This document shows, piece by piece, positions 1 to 5,880 of a stretch of DNA of 7,682 bases. Every line of letters begins with the position of its first letter. Within the stretch, counting starts at the first letter, position 1. The stretch is taken from NCBI GenBank assembly GCA_017394475.1, contig JAFPYQ010000189.1, forward strand, positions 1-7,682, given 5' to 3'. The DNA is from Oscillospiraceae bacterium (lineage in GTDB: Bacteria > Bacillota > Clostridia > Oscillospirales > Ruminococcaceae). The notes under the pieces were generated by a model. That model saw nothing but the letters and a program-made list of their open reading frames with translations. It made no database searches and had not been told where the DNA came from. The position numbers and the translations under genes were made by a program.

Positions 1-896
1 ATAAGACCTACTGCACCCATCCCTTCCACATCAACGCCCTCATAGAGCTGCTGTGCGGCGCGCATGGTGCGCTGGGTCTGGAAGCCCATCTTCCTGGAGG
101 CCTCCTGCTGCATGGTGGAGGTAGTGAAGGGCGGGGCAGGGGAGCGCTTCCTCTTGGAGTTCTTTACCGAAACTACGGTGAACTGTGCTTTCTTACTGCG
201 CTCTACTACGGTATCTGCGCCTGCTCTGGTCTTTATCTTGAGCTTTTTCCCGTCCATGGAATAGAAGGAAGCGTCGAACTGCTTCCTTGATGGGGGAGCA
301 GTGAATTTTGCTTCAACAGACCAGTATTCTTCGGGCACGAAGGCGTTGATCTCACGCTCGCGGTCAACTATCATCTTGACCGCCACAGACTGGACACGGC
401 CTGCGGAAAGCCCTCTTTTCACCTTTCGCCAGAGAAACGGCGACAGCTTATAGCCCACTATCCTGTCAAGGATACGCCTTGACTGCTGTGCATTCACCAG
501 ATCAAGGTCGATGGGGCGGGGATGAGCCATGCCCTCTTTTACGCCCTGCTCGGTTATCTCATTGAAGGTCACGCGCACGGGCTTAGTGTCATCAATGCCC
601 AGTATATTGGCAAGATGCCAGGATATAGCCTCTCCCTCGCGGTCGGGGTCTCCTGCGAGATAGACTATGCTCGCGCTCTTGGCGGCACTTTTCAGAGACT
701 TTATTACTTCTTCCTTCTTGGGATCTTCCACATATACAGGTTCAAAGCCGTGCTCTACATCTACACCCAGCTTTGACTTGGGAAGGTCTCTGATATGACC
801 CATGGATGCGGCTACCTTGTAGCCCTTGCCCAGGTATTTTTCTACTGTTTTTGCCTTGGATGGTGACTCAACGATCACCAGTTTATTCTTTGCCAT
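1..896 (-). CDS. topA: DNA topoisomerase I, N-terminal part (partial at left edge)
   Basis: Type IA topoisomerase, which relaxes negatively supercoiled DNA through a transient single-strand break and a 5'-phosphotyrosine link. I read it from the ATG at 896-894; 298 residues are visible. The start reads MAKNKLVIVESPSKAKT, with the TOPRIM glutamate at residue 10. The TOPRIM DxD motif is GDPDREGE (residues 82-89, Asp83 and Asp85, metal binding). Residues 139-170 (SRRILDRIVGYKLSP, then KRGLSAGRVQS) are the usual TopA domain II/IV signature. The visible part ends in EGMGAVGL, directly before the family's ITYMRTDS block, so the catalytic Tyr lies just outside the window. It follows dprA by 42 bases on the same strand, the common dprA-topA pairing of Firmicutes. 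The upstream ribosome binding site is weak (GGGTTGA at best), so translation may depend on the operon. The gene looks intact as far as it can be seen. Confidence 0.97.
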   Translation of the reverse strand, partial: MAKNKLVIVESPSKAKTVEKYLGKGYKVAASMGHIRDLPKSKLGVDVEHGFEPVYVEDPKKEEVIKSLKSAAKSASIVYLAGDPDREGEAISWHLANILGIDDTKPVRVTFNEITEQGVKEGMAHPRPIDLDLVNAQQSRRILDRIVGYKLSPFLWRKVKRGLSAGRVQSVAVKMIVDREREINAFVPEEYWSVEAKFTAPPSRKQFDASFYSMDGKKLKIKTRAGADTVVERSKKAQFTVVSVKNSKRKRSPAPPFTTSTMQQEASRKMGFQTQRTMRAAQQLYEGVDVEGMGAVGL

Positions 897-938
897 TCAA
901 TAATCAACCCATTACAGACAGGCTGCGCTGTTGCAGTC

Positions 939-2312
939 CTATCGGATCATGTATCCTGTTCCGTCGTTGGATACTATATCATCAAGCTCAAGTTCGGTCA
1001 TGAGGACCAGGAGCTTATCTGTGTCTATTCCCGATCTTTCCGATATCTCCGCTAAGGGGACAGTTCCTTTATCGGACAGGATGCCCAGTATCCTGTCGGC
1101 ATCGGGATCGCCGACAGATGGTTTTGGCGCTGCCTTTTCCTTTTTAGCCTTTTTTCGGGTGGTCTCCGAAGGCATGTCGGCTTTTGTGGCCTTAGCTGCT
1201 TTTTCTTTCTTCGGGGCAGCTTTTTTGTCGGGCTTATCGGATATATTCGCTGCTTTGTCGGCAGAAGTTTTATCAGCCTTTTTAGCTGTGGTGGCCTCAG
1301 CCGTTCCTGTCGTCTTCTTATCGGGAGCTGCCGCGGTATCGGTCTTTTTTGCCTTTTTGGCAGTGGAAGCAGGCTTTTTCGGCTTTTCGGGGGGCGGCTT
1401 CCTTACGTCTGCACTTGTATCCGCCAGTTCGATATCATAGTACATTGCAAGGTCGCTCTTTCCCATCAGGGGTATCGCTCCGTCACGCAGAAGTGCAACA
1501 TTGCCGAAATACCTTTCATCGAATATATCCATGGGAGGGATGACGAAAACGGGGACTCCCAGGTCGGCGGCGTGGGATGCGGTATTAAGGGAACCGCTGG
1601 TGTTGCTTGCCTCTATAACCGCCACAGTGTCGGAAAGGGCTGTGAGTATACGGTTGCGCTGCGGGAAGTTCCGCGGCATGGGATCGGTACCCGGAGGGAA
1701 CTCCGTTATGATGGCACCCTGCTCGCAGATCTTCTCACGGTATATCATGTTGCTTTTGGGGTATTCAACGTCAAGCCCTGCACCTACGACCTCATAGACG
1801 GTGCCGCCGTTCCTGACGGCACTGAGAGACGCACATATATCTATCCCCTCTGCAAAACCGCTCACCACGGAGATGCCGTTTCTGGCAAGCTCCGCCGCAA
1901 AGGATTCAGCAGCATGGCGGGAGTATTCCGATGGCTTCCTTGCCCCTACCATCGCCATTGTGGGAGAAGCGTCTATTTTTGAGATATCACCCTTGCAGAA
2001 AAGCATCACAGGAGGCGCAGGGATGTTTTTCAGCCGCTCAGGGTACTCAGGGTTGCTGTCAGCGATCACATCCACATTGAAACGGCTCCACTTGTCAAGC
2101 ATGGCCTCTGCATCATCCATTCTGACCTTTCCGAGATTGGAAAGCACATAGGGGGAGAGGCTGCTTTTCAGTTTGCTGTCGGTGGAAAGGGCCTTGCGCA
2201 GACTTTCAAGGTCACCATCGAAAAGTTCTGTCAGTTCATTGATCCGCCGGTTGCCTGCACCGAATACGAGTATGAGCCACAGCTTGCAGATCAGACCGTT
2301 ATCACGCTGCAT
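939..2312 (-). CDS. dprA: DNA processing protein DprA/Smf with an unusual Lys/Ala-rich linker
   Basis: DprA binds incoming single-stranded DNA and loads RecA during natural transformation. The protein has 457 residues against about 300-380 for typical members. Residues 1-110 are a divergent N-terminal region. Residues 115-290 are the Rossmann-like core, with MVGARKPSEYSRHAAESFA (121-139), VVSGFAEGID (149-158; most homologues have GLARGID, so Arg is Glu here), VGAGLDVEYPKSN (176-188), ITEFPPGT (202-209), NFPQRNRI (215-222) and ASNTSGSLNTA (235-245). Residues about 303-399 are low-complexity Lys/Ala/Pro/Thr, like a histone H1 tail. Residues 400-457 match the C-terminal winged-helix domain (AEISERSGIDTDKLLVLMTELE). 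The start is certain: AAGGAGG lies 5 bases before the ATG and overlaps the last codons of the upstream methyltransferase gene, whose stop is one base away, so the two are translationally coupled. The frame stays open throughout. Confidence 0.95.
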   Translation of the reverse strand: MQRDNGLICKLWLILVFGAGNRRINELTELFDGDLESLRKALSTDSKLKSSLSPYVLSNLGKVRMDDAEAMLDKWSRFNVDVIADSNPEYPERLKNIPAPPVMLFCKGDISKIDASPTMAMVGARKPSEYSRHAAESFAAELARNGISVVSGFAEGIDICASLSAVRNGGTVYEVVGAGLDVEYPKSNMIYREKICEQGAIITEFPPGTDPMPRNFPQRNRILTALSDTVAVIEASNTSGSLNTASHAADLGVPVFVIPPMDIFDERYFGNVALLRDGAIPLMGKSDLAMYYDIELADTSADVRKPPPEKPKKPASTAKKAKKTDTAAAPDKKTTGTAEATTAKKADKTSADKAANISDKPDKKAAPKKEKAAKATKADMPSETTRKKAKKEKAAPKPSVGDPDADRILGILSDKGTVPLAEISERSGIDTDKLLVLMTELELDDIVSNDGTGYMIR

Positions 2313-2313
2313 A

Positions 2314-3084
2314 TTAACCTCCTTGCTGATCCTTGTGGAGCTCCCAGATGAATATGCCTGCGGCCATTGCCGCGTTCAGTGAATTTATGCTGCCTGTCAT
2401 TTTTATGGTGATGCCATCGTCACACATTTTTATGTGTTCTTCGGGCATCCCGCTGCCTTCATTCCCTATGACCACCGCTGCCGATGAAAGATCGGCGTCA
2501 AGGATGGATACGGCACTGCTGTCTATGACTGATGCATAGACCCGCATACCCATAGAACGCAGATGCTTTACCGTGTCCTCAAATGGATCGGAGTACATGG
2601 TCACGCGAAAAACACTGCCCATAGCGGAGCGCACGGTCTTCGGGGAAAACTCATCACAGCAGCCGCACAGTGCAAGGGATATGCCGAATGCATCGGCAGT
2701 CCTGATGATGGTGCCCAGGTTCCCGGGATCCTGCAGGTCATCGAGTATCAGCAGTCCTCCGCCCTCAAAGCTGTCTATATGCTTTTTTTCGGGCAGTCTG
2801 CATATAGCATATATGCCCTGTGACGTGACTGTCTGCGCGATGGCACCTGAGACCTCACGGGATATGGTGACTGTCCTGGCATTGTCTGCTGCGAAACGAT
2901 ACTTATCTTCAAGCCCTTCCTCGATGAATATGTTTTCGGGGACAAAGCCGTTTTCGATACAGTCGCTTACGAGCCGTGCCCCTTCAAGCACGAAAAGACC
3001 GCTCCGCGTTCTTTCCCGCTTGCTTTCACAGAGCCGCCTGTATCGCTTTATCATATCGTTTTTTACTGATGAGATGTGATCCAT
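2314..3084 (-). CDS. TrmH/SpoU-family RNA 2'-O-ribose methyltransferase
   Basis: A SPOUT-fold methyltransferase predicted to use S-adenosylmethionine to methylate a ribose 2'-OH in rRNA or tRNA. The 256 residues are a normal length. The N-terminal substrate-binding part (residues 1-100) includes ERTRSGLFVLEGARLVSD, typical of the RlmB/YsgA branch. The three SpoU motifs are present: DDLQDPGNLGTIIRTADAFG (115-134), SPKTVRSAMGSVFRV (147-161) and VVIGNEGSGMPEEH (204-217), followed by the knotted SAM-binding end IKMTGSINSLNAAMAAGIF (227-245). The target nucleotide cannot be told from sequence. It lies 107 bases after rplT, as related genes do in other Firmicutes, and ends one base before dprA. The ATG at 3084 has no Shine-Dalgarno close to it; a possible tiny ORF with a good one stops 6 bases upstream. 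An alternative start at Met11 has no better site. Confidence 0.93.
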   Translation of the reverse strand: MDHISSVKNDMIKRYRRLCESKRERTRSGLFVLEGARLVSDCIENGFVPENIFIEEGLEDKYRFAADNARTVTISREVSGAIAQTVTSQGIYAICRLPEKKHIDSFEGGGLLILDDLQDPGNLGTIIRTADAFGISLALCGCCDEFSPKTVRSAMGSVFRVTMYSDPFEDTVKHLRSMGMRVYASVIDSSAVSILDADLSSAAVVIGNEGSGMPEEHIKMCDDGITIKMTGSINSLNAAMAAGIFIWELHKDQQGG

Positions 3085-3090
3085 TTTAAG

Positions 3091-3147
3091 TTATGAAGCC
3101 CTTTTACAGTGCTTTGAAAAGGGGCTGCCACACAAAAGCAAACGCAT
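3091..3147 (-). CDS. Possible 18-codon leader ORF before the methyltransferase gene
   Basis: On the minus strand an AGGAGG (3163-3158) lies 10 bases before an ATG (3147-3145). This opens an 18-codon frame encoding MRLLLCGSPFSKHCKRAS and stopping at TAA (3093-3091), 6 bases before the methyltransferase ATG. The ribosome binding site and close spacing would suit translational coupling, which could explain why the next gene lacks its own Shine-Dalgarno. The same bases form a hairpin that might instead end rplT transcription. Nothing in the peptide is recognisable, and its length alone gives no coding evidence. Confidence 0.22.
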   Translation of the reverse strand: MRLLLCGSPFSKHCKRAS

Positions 3148-3159
3148 TGTGAAACAGCC
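3123..3159 (-). terminator. Hairpin after rplT, possible weak terminator
   Basis: On the minus strand GGCTGTTTCACA (3159-3148) pairs with TGTGTGGCAGCC (3134-3123), giving 11 of 12 pairs with two T.G wobbles and one T-T mismatch around a 13-base loop. It is followed by CCTTTTC, a poor T-tract. It sits between rplT and the methyltransferase gene, so it may partly terminate the ribosomal operon, limiting read-through into dprA and topA, or act as an RNA-processing structure. The stem also takes in part of the AGGAGG of the tiny ORF. Confidence 0.4.
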
Positions 3160-3191
3160 TCCTGATTGGTTTATTGACAGCCCTGTCGGGA

Positions 3192-3545
3192 TCAAAGAGC
3201 AGCCTTTGCCTTCTCTGTAAGTGCTGTGAAGCCTGCTGCGTCGTTGATAGCGATCTCTGAGAGCATCTTTCTGTTGAGAGAGATACCAGCCTTCTTAAGT
3301 CCGTTCATGAATGTAGAATAATTCATGTCGTTGAGCTTGCAGGCAGCGGAGATTCTTGTGATCCAGAGCCTTCTGAAATCTCTCTTCTTGAGCCTTCTGC
3401 TGATGTATGCATAGTTGCCGGACTTCATAACGGCTTCCTTAGCCATCTTGAAGTGCTTGCTCTTTGCGCCCCAATAGCCCTTAGCGAGCTTCAAGGTCTT
3501 GTTTCTTCTCTTGCGTGTCGCAAGTGCGCCCTTTACACGAGCCAT
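3192..3545 (-). CDS. rplT: 50S ribosomal protein L20
   Basis: L20 is an early 23S rRNA-binding assembly protein of the large subunit and, in Firmicutes and Enterobacteria, the repressor of its own operon. The 117 residues are full length. It begins [30 protein letters not shown] (first 30 residues, shown here as the standard basic N-terminal extension) and carries the L20 signature [17 protein letters not shown] at about residues 54-70. GGAGG lies 6 bases before the ATG. It is the third gene of infC-rpmI-rplT, 56 bases after rpmI, and the regulatory target is probably the infC leader upstream. Confidence 0.98.
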   Translation of the reverse strand: MARVKGALATRKRRNKTLKLAKGYWGAKSKHFKMAKEAVMKSGNYAYISRRLKKRDFRRLWITRISAACKLNDMNYSTFMNGLKKAGISLNRKMLSEIAINDAAGFTALTEKAKAAL

Positions 3546-3562
3546 AATCTTATCCTCCGTAA

Positions 3563-3577
3563 CGGGGTGTTGCCCCG
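3563..3577 (-). other. Short GC hairpin in the rpmI-rplT spacer
   Basis: CGGGG-CAACA-CCCCG on the minus strand forms a 5 bp stem with a 5-base loop, 6 bases upstream of the rplT Shine-Dalgarno. There is no T-run after it, so it is not an intrinsic terminator. It may tune rplT translation or protect the mRNA, which is inference. Confidence 0.4.
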
Positions 3578-3601
3578 GTCTTGTTCAAATGTTGGTGCTT
3601 A

Positions 3602-3799
3602 TTACTTGTAAGGCATGAGCTCTTTGAGAGTAGCTGTGTTAGCGGGACTTGCTACACCCATGTTACGAGCGATCCTCTTGCGCTTGTGATCCTTCTGAGT
3701 AAGTCTGTGACGCTTGTTGGTCTTCTGATACTTTACAAGACCGCTGCCCGTTACCTTGAAGCGCTTCTTTGCGCCTGAATGTGTCTTCTGCTTAGGCAT
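3602..3799 (-). CDS. rpmI: 50S ribosomal protein L35
   Basis: Small basic protein of the large ribosomal subunit, 65 residues, full length. It begins [20 protein letters not shown], the L35 family signature, and continues with [13 protein letters not shown] (residues 31-43), rich in Lys/Arg for rRNA contact. An AGGAGGT lies 6 bases before the ATG. It lies between infC (160-base spacer) and rplT in the conserved translation operon. Confidence 0.98.
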   Translation of the reverse strand: MPKQKTHSGAKKRFKVTGSGLVKYQKTNKRHRLTQKDHKRKRIARNMGVASPANTATLKELMPYK

Positions 3800-3837
3800 G
3801 ATATGACCTCCTGCTTATTTTACTTTCTTTTTATTAC

Positions 3838-3939
3838 AACTTGATGTACCGCTGCTTCTGAGCTCCGCATAAACGCAGATACAGATCATATTACAGCCTG
3901 TACGTTATCTCTTGAAGTTCATCACAGTTCTATCAAGTT
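3838..3939 (-). other. infC-rpmI spacer with a long-range inverted repeat
   Basis: The 160-base spacer contains AACTTGAT (3838-3845) and ATCAAGTT (3932-3939), a perfect 8 bp inverted repeat enclosing 86 bases. It could close a large loop in the mRNA upstream of the rpmI ribosome binding site. No promoter or T-tract terminator was seen here. Long-range pairing in this spacer controls L35/L20 synthesis in E. coli, but whether it does so here is speculation. Confidence 0.3.
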
Positions 3940-3959
3940 AAATGCTTATCAGGTGATGC

Positions 3960-4490
3960 TCACTTCTTGGGGTTGATGAACATCACTACCGCTCTGCCTT
4001 CCATCTTCGGTTGCTTGTCAACAACACCGAATTCAGCGCAGGCATCGGCAAATCTTTCAAGGAGTTCGCTGCCGAGTTCGGGATGAGCAATGGCACGCTT
4101 GCGGAAACGGACAGATACTTTTATCTTATCCCCGCCCTTGAGGAACTTCATTGCCTGATTGGCTTTGGTCTCAAAGTCGTGAGTATCGATACCGGAGAAC
4201 ATCCTTATCTCCTTTATCTCAACGTCCTTCTGGTTCTTCTTGGCTTCCTTTTCACGCTTAGTCTGTTCAAAGACATACTTGCCGTAATCCATGATCTTGC
4301 AGACAGGCGGAGTGGCCTGCGGTGCTATTTTAACAAGGTCGAGATTTTTCTCCCTTGCGAGCTTCTGCGCATCTCTCGATGACATAAGACCGAGCTGTGA
4401 ACCGTCGTTGTCGATAACTCTGAGCTCTTTATCACGGATCTCCTCATTGATCTGAAGATCTTTGCTATCCTTCGCTGCTATGGCGAACAC
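3960..4490 (-). CDS. infC: Translation initiation factor IF-3
   Basis: IF-3 binds the 30S subunit, keeps subunits apart and proofreads the initiator tRNA-start codon pairing. From the GTG at 4490 it is 176 residues. The N-terminal domain has LQINEEIRDKELRVIDNDG (12-30) and the IF-3 signature KIMDYGKYVFEQTK (65-78). A Lys-rich linker (79-89) leads to a C-terminal domain with FETKANQAMKFLKGGDKIKV (106-125) and FRKRAIAHPELG (129-140). GTG at 4490 is the only conventional start and is used as the outer boundary. It has no well-spaced Shine-Dalgarno, whereas GGGGGTG sits 6 bases before an ATA at 4481-4479. ATA may be the real start (173 residues), since infC genes often use rare start codons. It is first in infC-rpmI-rplT and lies behind an attenuator-like hairpin. 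Confidence 0.97.
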   Translation of the reverse strand: MFAIAAKDSKDLQINEEIRDKELRVIDNDGSQLGLMSSRDAQKLAREKNLDLVKIAPQATPPVCKIMDYGKYVFEQTKREKEAKKNQKDVEIKEIRMFSGIDTHDFETKANQAMKFLKGGDKIKVSVRFRKRAIAHPELGSELLERFADACAEFGVVDKQPKMEGRAVVMFINPKK

Positions 4491-4499
4491 CCCCGTTGT

Positions 4500-4635
4500 T
4501 TGTAATTATGATAAAAAGGGACAGAGCAAAGCACTGTCCCATAAAACCATATCTTATACCTTTGGAATTGAACGATTTTACTTACCGTATGCACTCTGTG
4601 ATACGGTGAGAACATAAGCTCTGCTTTATCAATAC
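4500..4635 (-). ncRNA. infC operon leader, probable L20 leader
   Basis: This is the untranslated leader between the predicted start point (near 4635) and infC. It contains a hairpin, ACCGTAT/ATACGGT (4607-4601 with 4590-4584) with a CAC/GTG extension, and then an intrinsic terminator next to infC. CAGAGC (minus strand of 4618-4623) can pair with GCTCTG of the terminator (4527-4522) and would break the terminator stem, so alternative antiterminator folds exist. Position, length and architecture agree with the L20-binding leaders of Firmicutes, which switch off the operon when L20 is in excess. I did not match the L20-binding core base by base. Confidence 0.6.
4513..4540 (-). terminator. Intrinsic terminator (attenuator) in front of infC
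   Basis: On the minus strand GGGACAG (4540-4534), a 9-base loop that can form two more G-C pairs, and CTGTCCC (4524-4518) are followed directly by TTTTT. The structure lies only about 22 bases before infC and downstream of the operon promoter, so it is an attenuator and does not end the upstream regulator gene. On the plus strand the sequence after the stem is ATAAAAC, so it acts in the minus direction. Confidence 0.85.
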
Positions 4636-4641
4636 CAATAC

Positions 4642-4670
4642 ATTTTACACTATTCGCCGGGTTTTGTCAA
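4642..4670 (-). promoter_or_regulatory. Sigma-70/SigA-type promoter for infC-rpmI-rplT
   Basis: On the minus strand TTGACA (4670-4665) and TAAAAT (4647-4642) are separated by exactly 17 bases. The -35 is perfect and the -10 matches 5 of 6. Transcription should start near 4635 and make a leader of about 145 bases. Confidence 0.85.
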
Positions 4671-4681
4671 TAGCAGCCGAA

Positions 4682-4705
4682 GATTTTGTATATTTGCACA
4701 AAATC
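4682..4705. repeat. AT-rich inverted repeat upstream of the infC promoter
   Basis: GATTTTGT (4682-4689) and ACAAAATC (4698-4705) form a perfect 8 bp inverted repeat with an 8-base centre. It starts 12 bases upstream of the infC -35 box and lies after the regulator gene's stop. There is no T-run in either direction, so a protein-binding site or a weak mRNA 3' hairpin is more likely than a terminator. Confidence 0.4.
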
Positions 4706-4744
4706 ACGTCTGCACTGTAATGCAAAATCAACACTTATGCCTCA

Positions 4745-5455
4745 TTATACTGCGACGCGTTCCATCCGATATCCTATACCGGATACAGACCTTATATATA
4801 TAGGATTGTGGGGATCGGGCTCTATCTTCGAGCGGATCCTGCGGATATGCTCCACAACGGTCTTCTTCACACTGAAGGGCTGCTCATGCCATACGGTGCG
4901 GTAGATATCCTCGGAGGAGCATACATTACCGCAGTTCTGCATTAGAAATTCCAGTATGCCGTATTCAATGGCGGTGAGTCGGATGCGGCTGCCGTTTGCA
5001 TATACCTCACGCTCGAGCCTGTCCACGGAAACAACTCCGTTGGATATGAGCCTTGAATTGCTGTTCAGTCGTGTGTCGAGGCTGCGGCGGAGCAGCGCTG
5101 CTATCCTCGCCCTGAGCTCAAAGGTATGTATATCGCTGCCGTCCATGACCATATCAGCGCCCTTGGAAAGTGCCATGAGGGTATACATCTCATCGAGCTT
5201 GCCGGGGAGCATGATGACCGGTATATCGGAAATGTCGCGGAGCTTTCCGAGAAATTCAAAAGCCGCATTTTCAAGTCCGTCATCGCGGATTATGGCAAGA
5301 TGAGCACGCACGCTTTCGGAAACACTGCTCGTCCTTCTCAGAGTGACAGTGTCACGGGTAAGGGCTTCTTCGAGCTTGTCGGGTATCTCTGCTGTTCTGC
5401 GTATGTCCGTTATGGATATTATAGGTGTAGCTCCGTGGAATATATCTGTGATCAT
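4745..5455 (-). CDS. OmpR/PhoB-type DNA-binding regulator with degenerate receiver
   Basis: Transcription factor. I chose the ATG at 5455 (236 residues) because AGGAG (5468-5464) lies 8 bases before it; the GTG at 5464 would add three residues but overlaps this site. Numbers below count from that GTG. Residues 14-126 have receiver-like spacing (HLAII at 55-59, DIPVIML at 80-86, KGADMVM at 101-107), but key residues are gone: aligned to OmpR, the phospho-acceptor position is Arg60 (followed by Asp61-Asp62), the switch Thr is Pro87, and the conserved Lys-Pro after the last strand is missing. Residues 140-236 are a complete winged-helix effector domain: RLTAIEYGILEFLMQN, SSEDIYRTVW, VVEHIRRIRSKIE and IRSVSGIGYRM. 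No sensor kinase is visible beside it. It probably works without normal phosphorylation. It is divergent from the structured RNA and pilin-like gene; targets are unknown. Confidence 0.9.
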   Translation of the reverse strand: MITDIFHGATPIISITDIRRTAEIPDKLEEALTRDTVTLRRTSSVSESVRAHLAIIRDDGLENAAFEFLGKLRDISDIPVIMLPGKLDEMYTLMALSKGADMVMDGSDIHTFELRARIAALLRRSLDTRLNSNSRLISNGVVSVDRLEREVYANGSRIRLTAIEYGILEFLMQNCGNVCSSEDIYRTVWHEQPFSVKKTVVEHIRRIRSKIEPDPHNPIYIRSVSGIGYRMERVAV

Positions 5456-5536
5456 TGTTCTCACTCCTGTTTATCGTAACGGGCTGCCGTGATGAAAAAC
5501 GTTCCGACGGTACGGGCACCCCTGTGTTTTTGCTTT

Positions 5537-5603
5537 CTATAAGTATATACAACTCTTGACACGGAGATTTTTCACTTTTTTTGAAATTTCACGAAATTTT
5601 CAC
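5537..5603 (-). promoter_or_regulatory. GTGAAA direct repeats and candidate activator-dependent promoter of the regulator gene
   Basis: On the minus strand GTGAAA occurs three times, beginning at 5603, 5592 and 5575. The first two are 11 bases apart, the half-site period used by OmpR/PhoB-type proteins. The third touches a weak -35 region (AAATCT, 5570-5565), which lies 17 bases from a TATACT -10 (5547-5542). A poor -35 next to direct repeats is typical of an activator-dependent promoter, so this may be the regulator's own operator. This is inference from layout only. Confidence 0.4.
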
Positions 5604-5798
5604 ATAAGGGGATGAAAACCGCGGGGAGGGGAGGGACAAAAAGAATAATAAAAGTATGTGTATAATAGCAAAATAGTATGTGCAAAATGACAGATGAAAT
5701 TCGTTGTGAAAAATGTGTGATAATATACAAAAAGTAGTACATAAACTGTATAAATATACAAAAATAATGAAAATAATATGAAAATGTCAGAAAAAGCT
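5604..5798. other. AT-rich non-coding stretch
   Basis: This strongly A-rich stretch (on the plus strand) has no ORF with a ribosome binding site. It holds an 11-base direct repeat, ATATACAAAAA, at 5723-5733 and 5754-5764. A TATAAT (5661-5666) and other -10-like strings occur, but without a matching -35. It probably serves as upstream promoter DNA for the transcript that begins near 5837. Confidence 0.5.
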
Positions 5799-5830
5799 TG
5801 ACATTTCACGGGGGGGGGGTAAAATATACT
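5799..5830 (+). promoter_or_regulatory. Promoter with nine-G tract in the spacer
   Basis: A perfect -35 (TTGACA, 5799-5804) is followed by TTTCAC, nine G (5811-5819) and two overlapping -10 candidates: TAAAAT (5820-5825, spacer 15) and TATACT (5825-5830, spacer 20). Neither has the optimal 17. Two extra G would put TAAAAT at 17, and three fewer would put TATACT at 17, so slippage in the G run could raise or lower expression. The transcript would run through the structured region into the pilin-like gene. Confidence 0.6.
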
Positions 5831-5880
5831 ATAAGGAATTATGTATCTTATTCTATTTGTGCATATTCCCCAAGCGTTCC

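Noticed and set aside
1116..1406. Frameshift or sequencing damage in dprA
   Set aside because: The frame is continuous and the winged-helix domain follows in frame, so the low-complexity stretch is a real linker.
931..1440. Plus-strand frame of 169 codons opposite dprA, rich in Ala, Phe and Ser
   Set aside because: It is the antisense of the Lys/Ala-rich dprA linker; the minus-strand frame has the full set of DprA motifs.
4682..4705. Terminator for the regulator gene
   Set aside because: The stem is 8 bp but AT-rich, with no T-run on either side.
5551..5586. Second plus-strand promoter from TTGACA at 5556-5561
   Set aside because: No acceptable -10 lies at 16-18 bases; the region there is a T-run.
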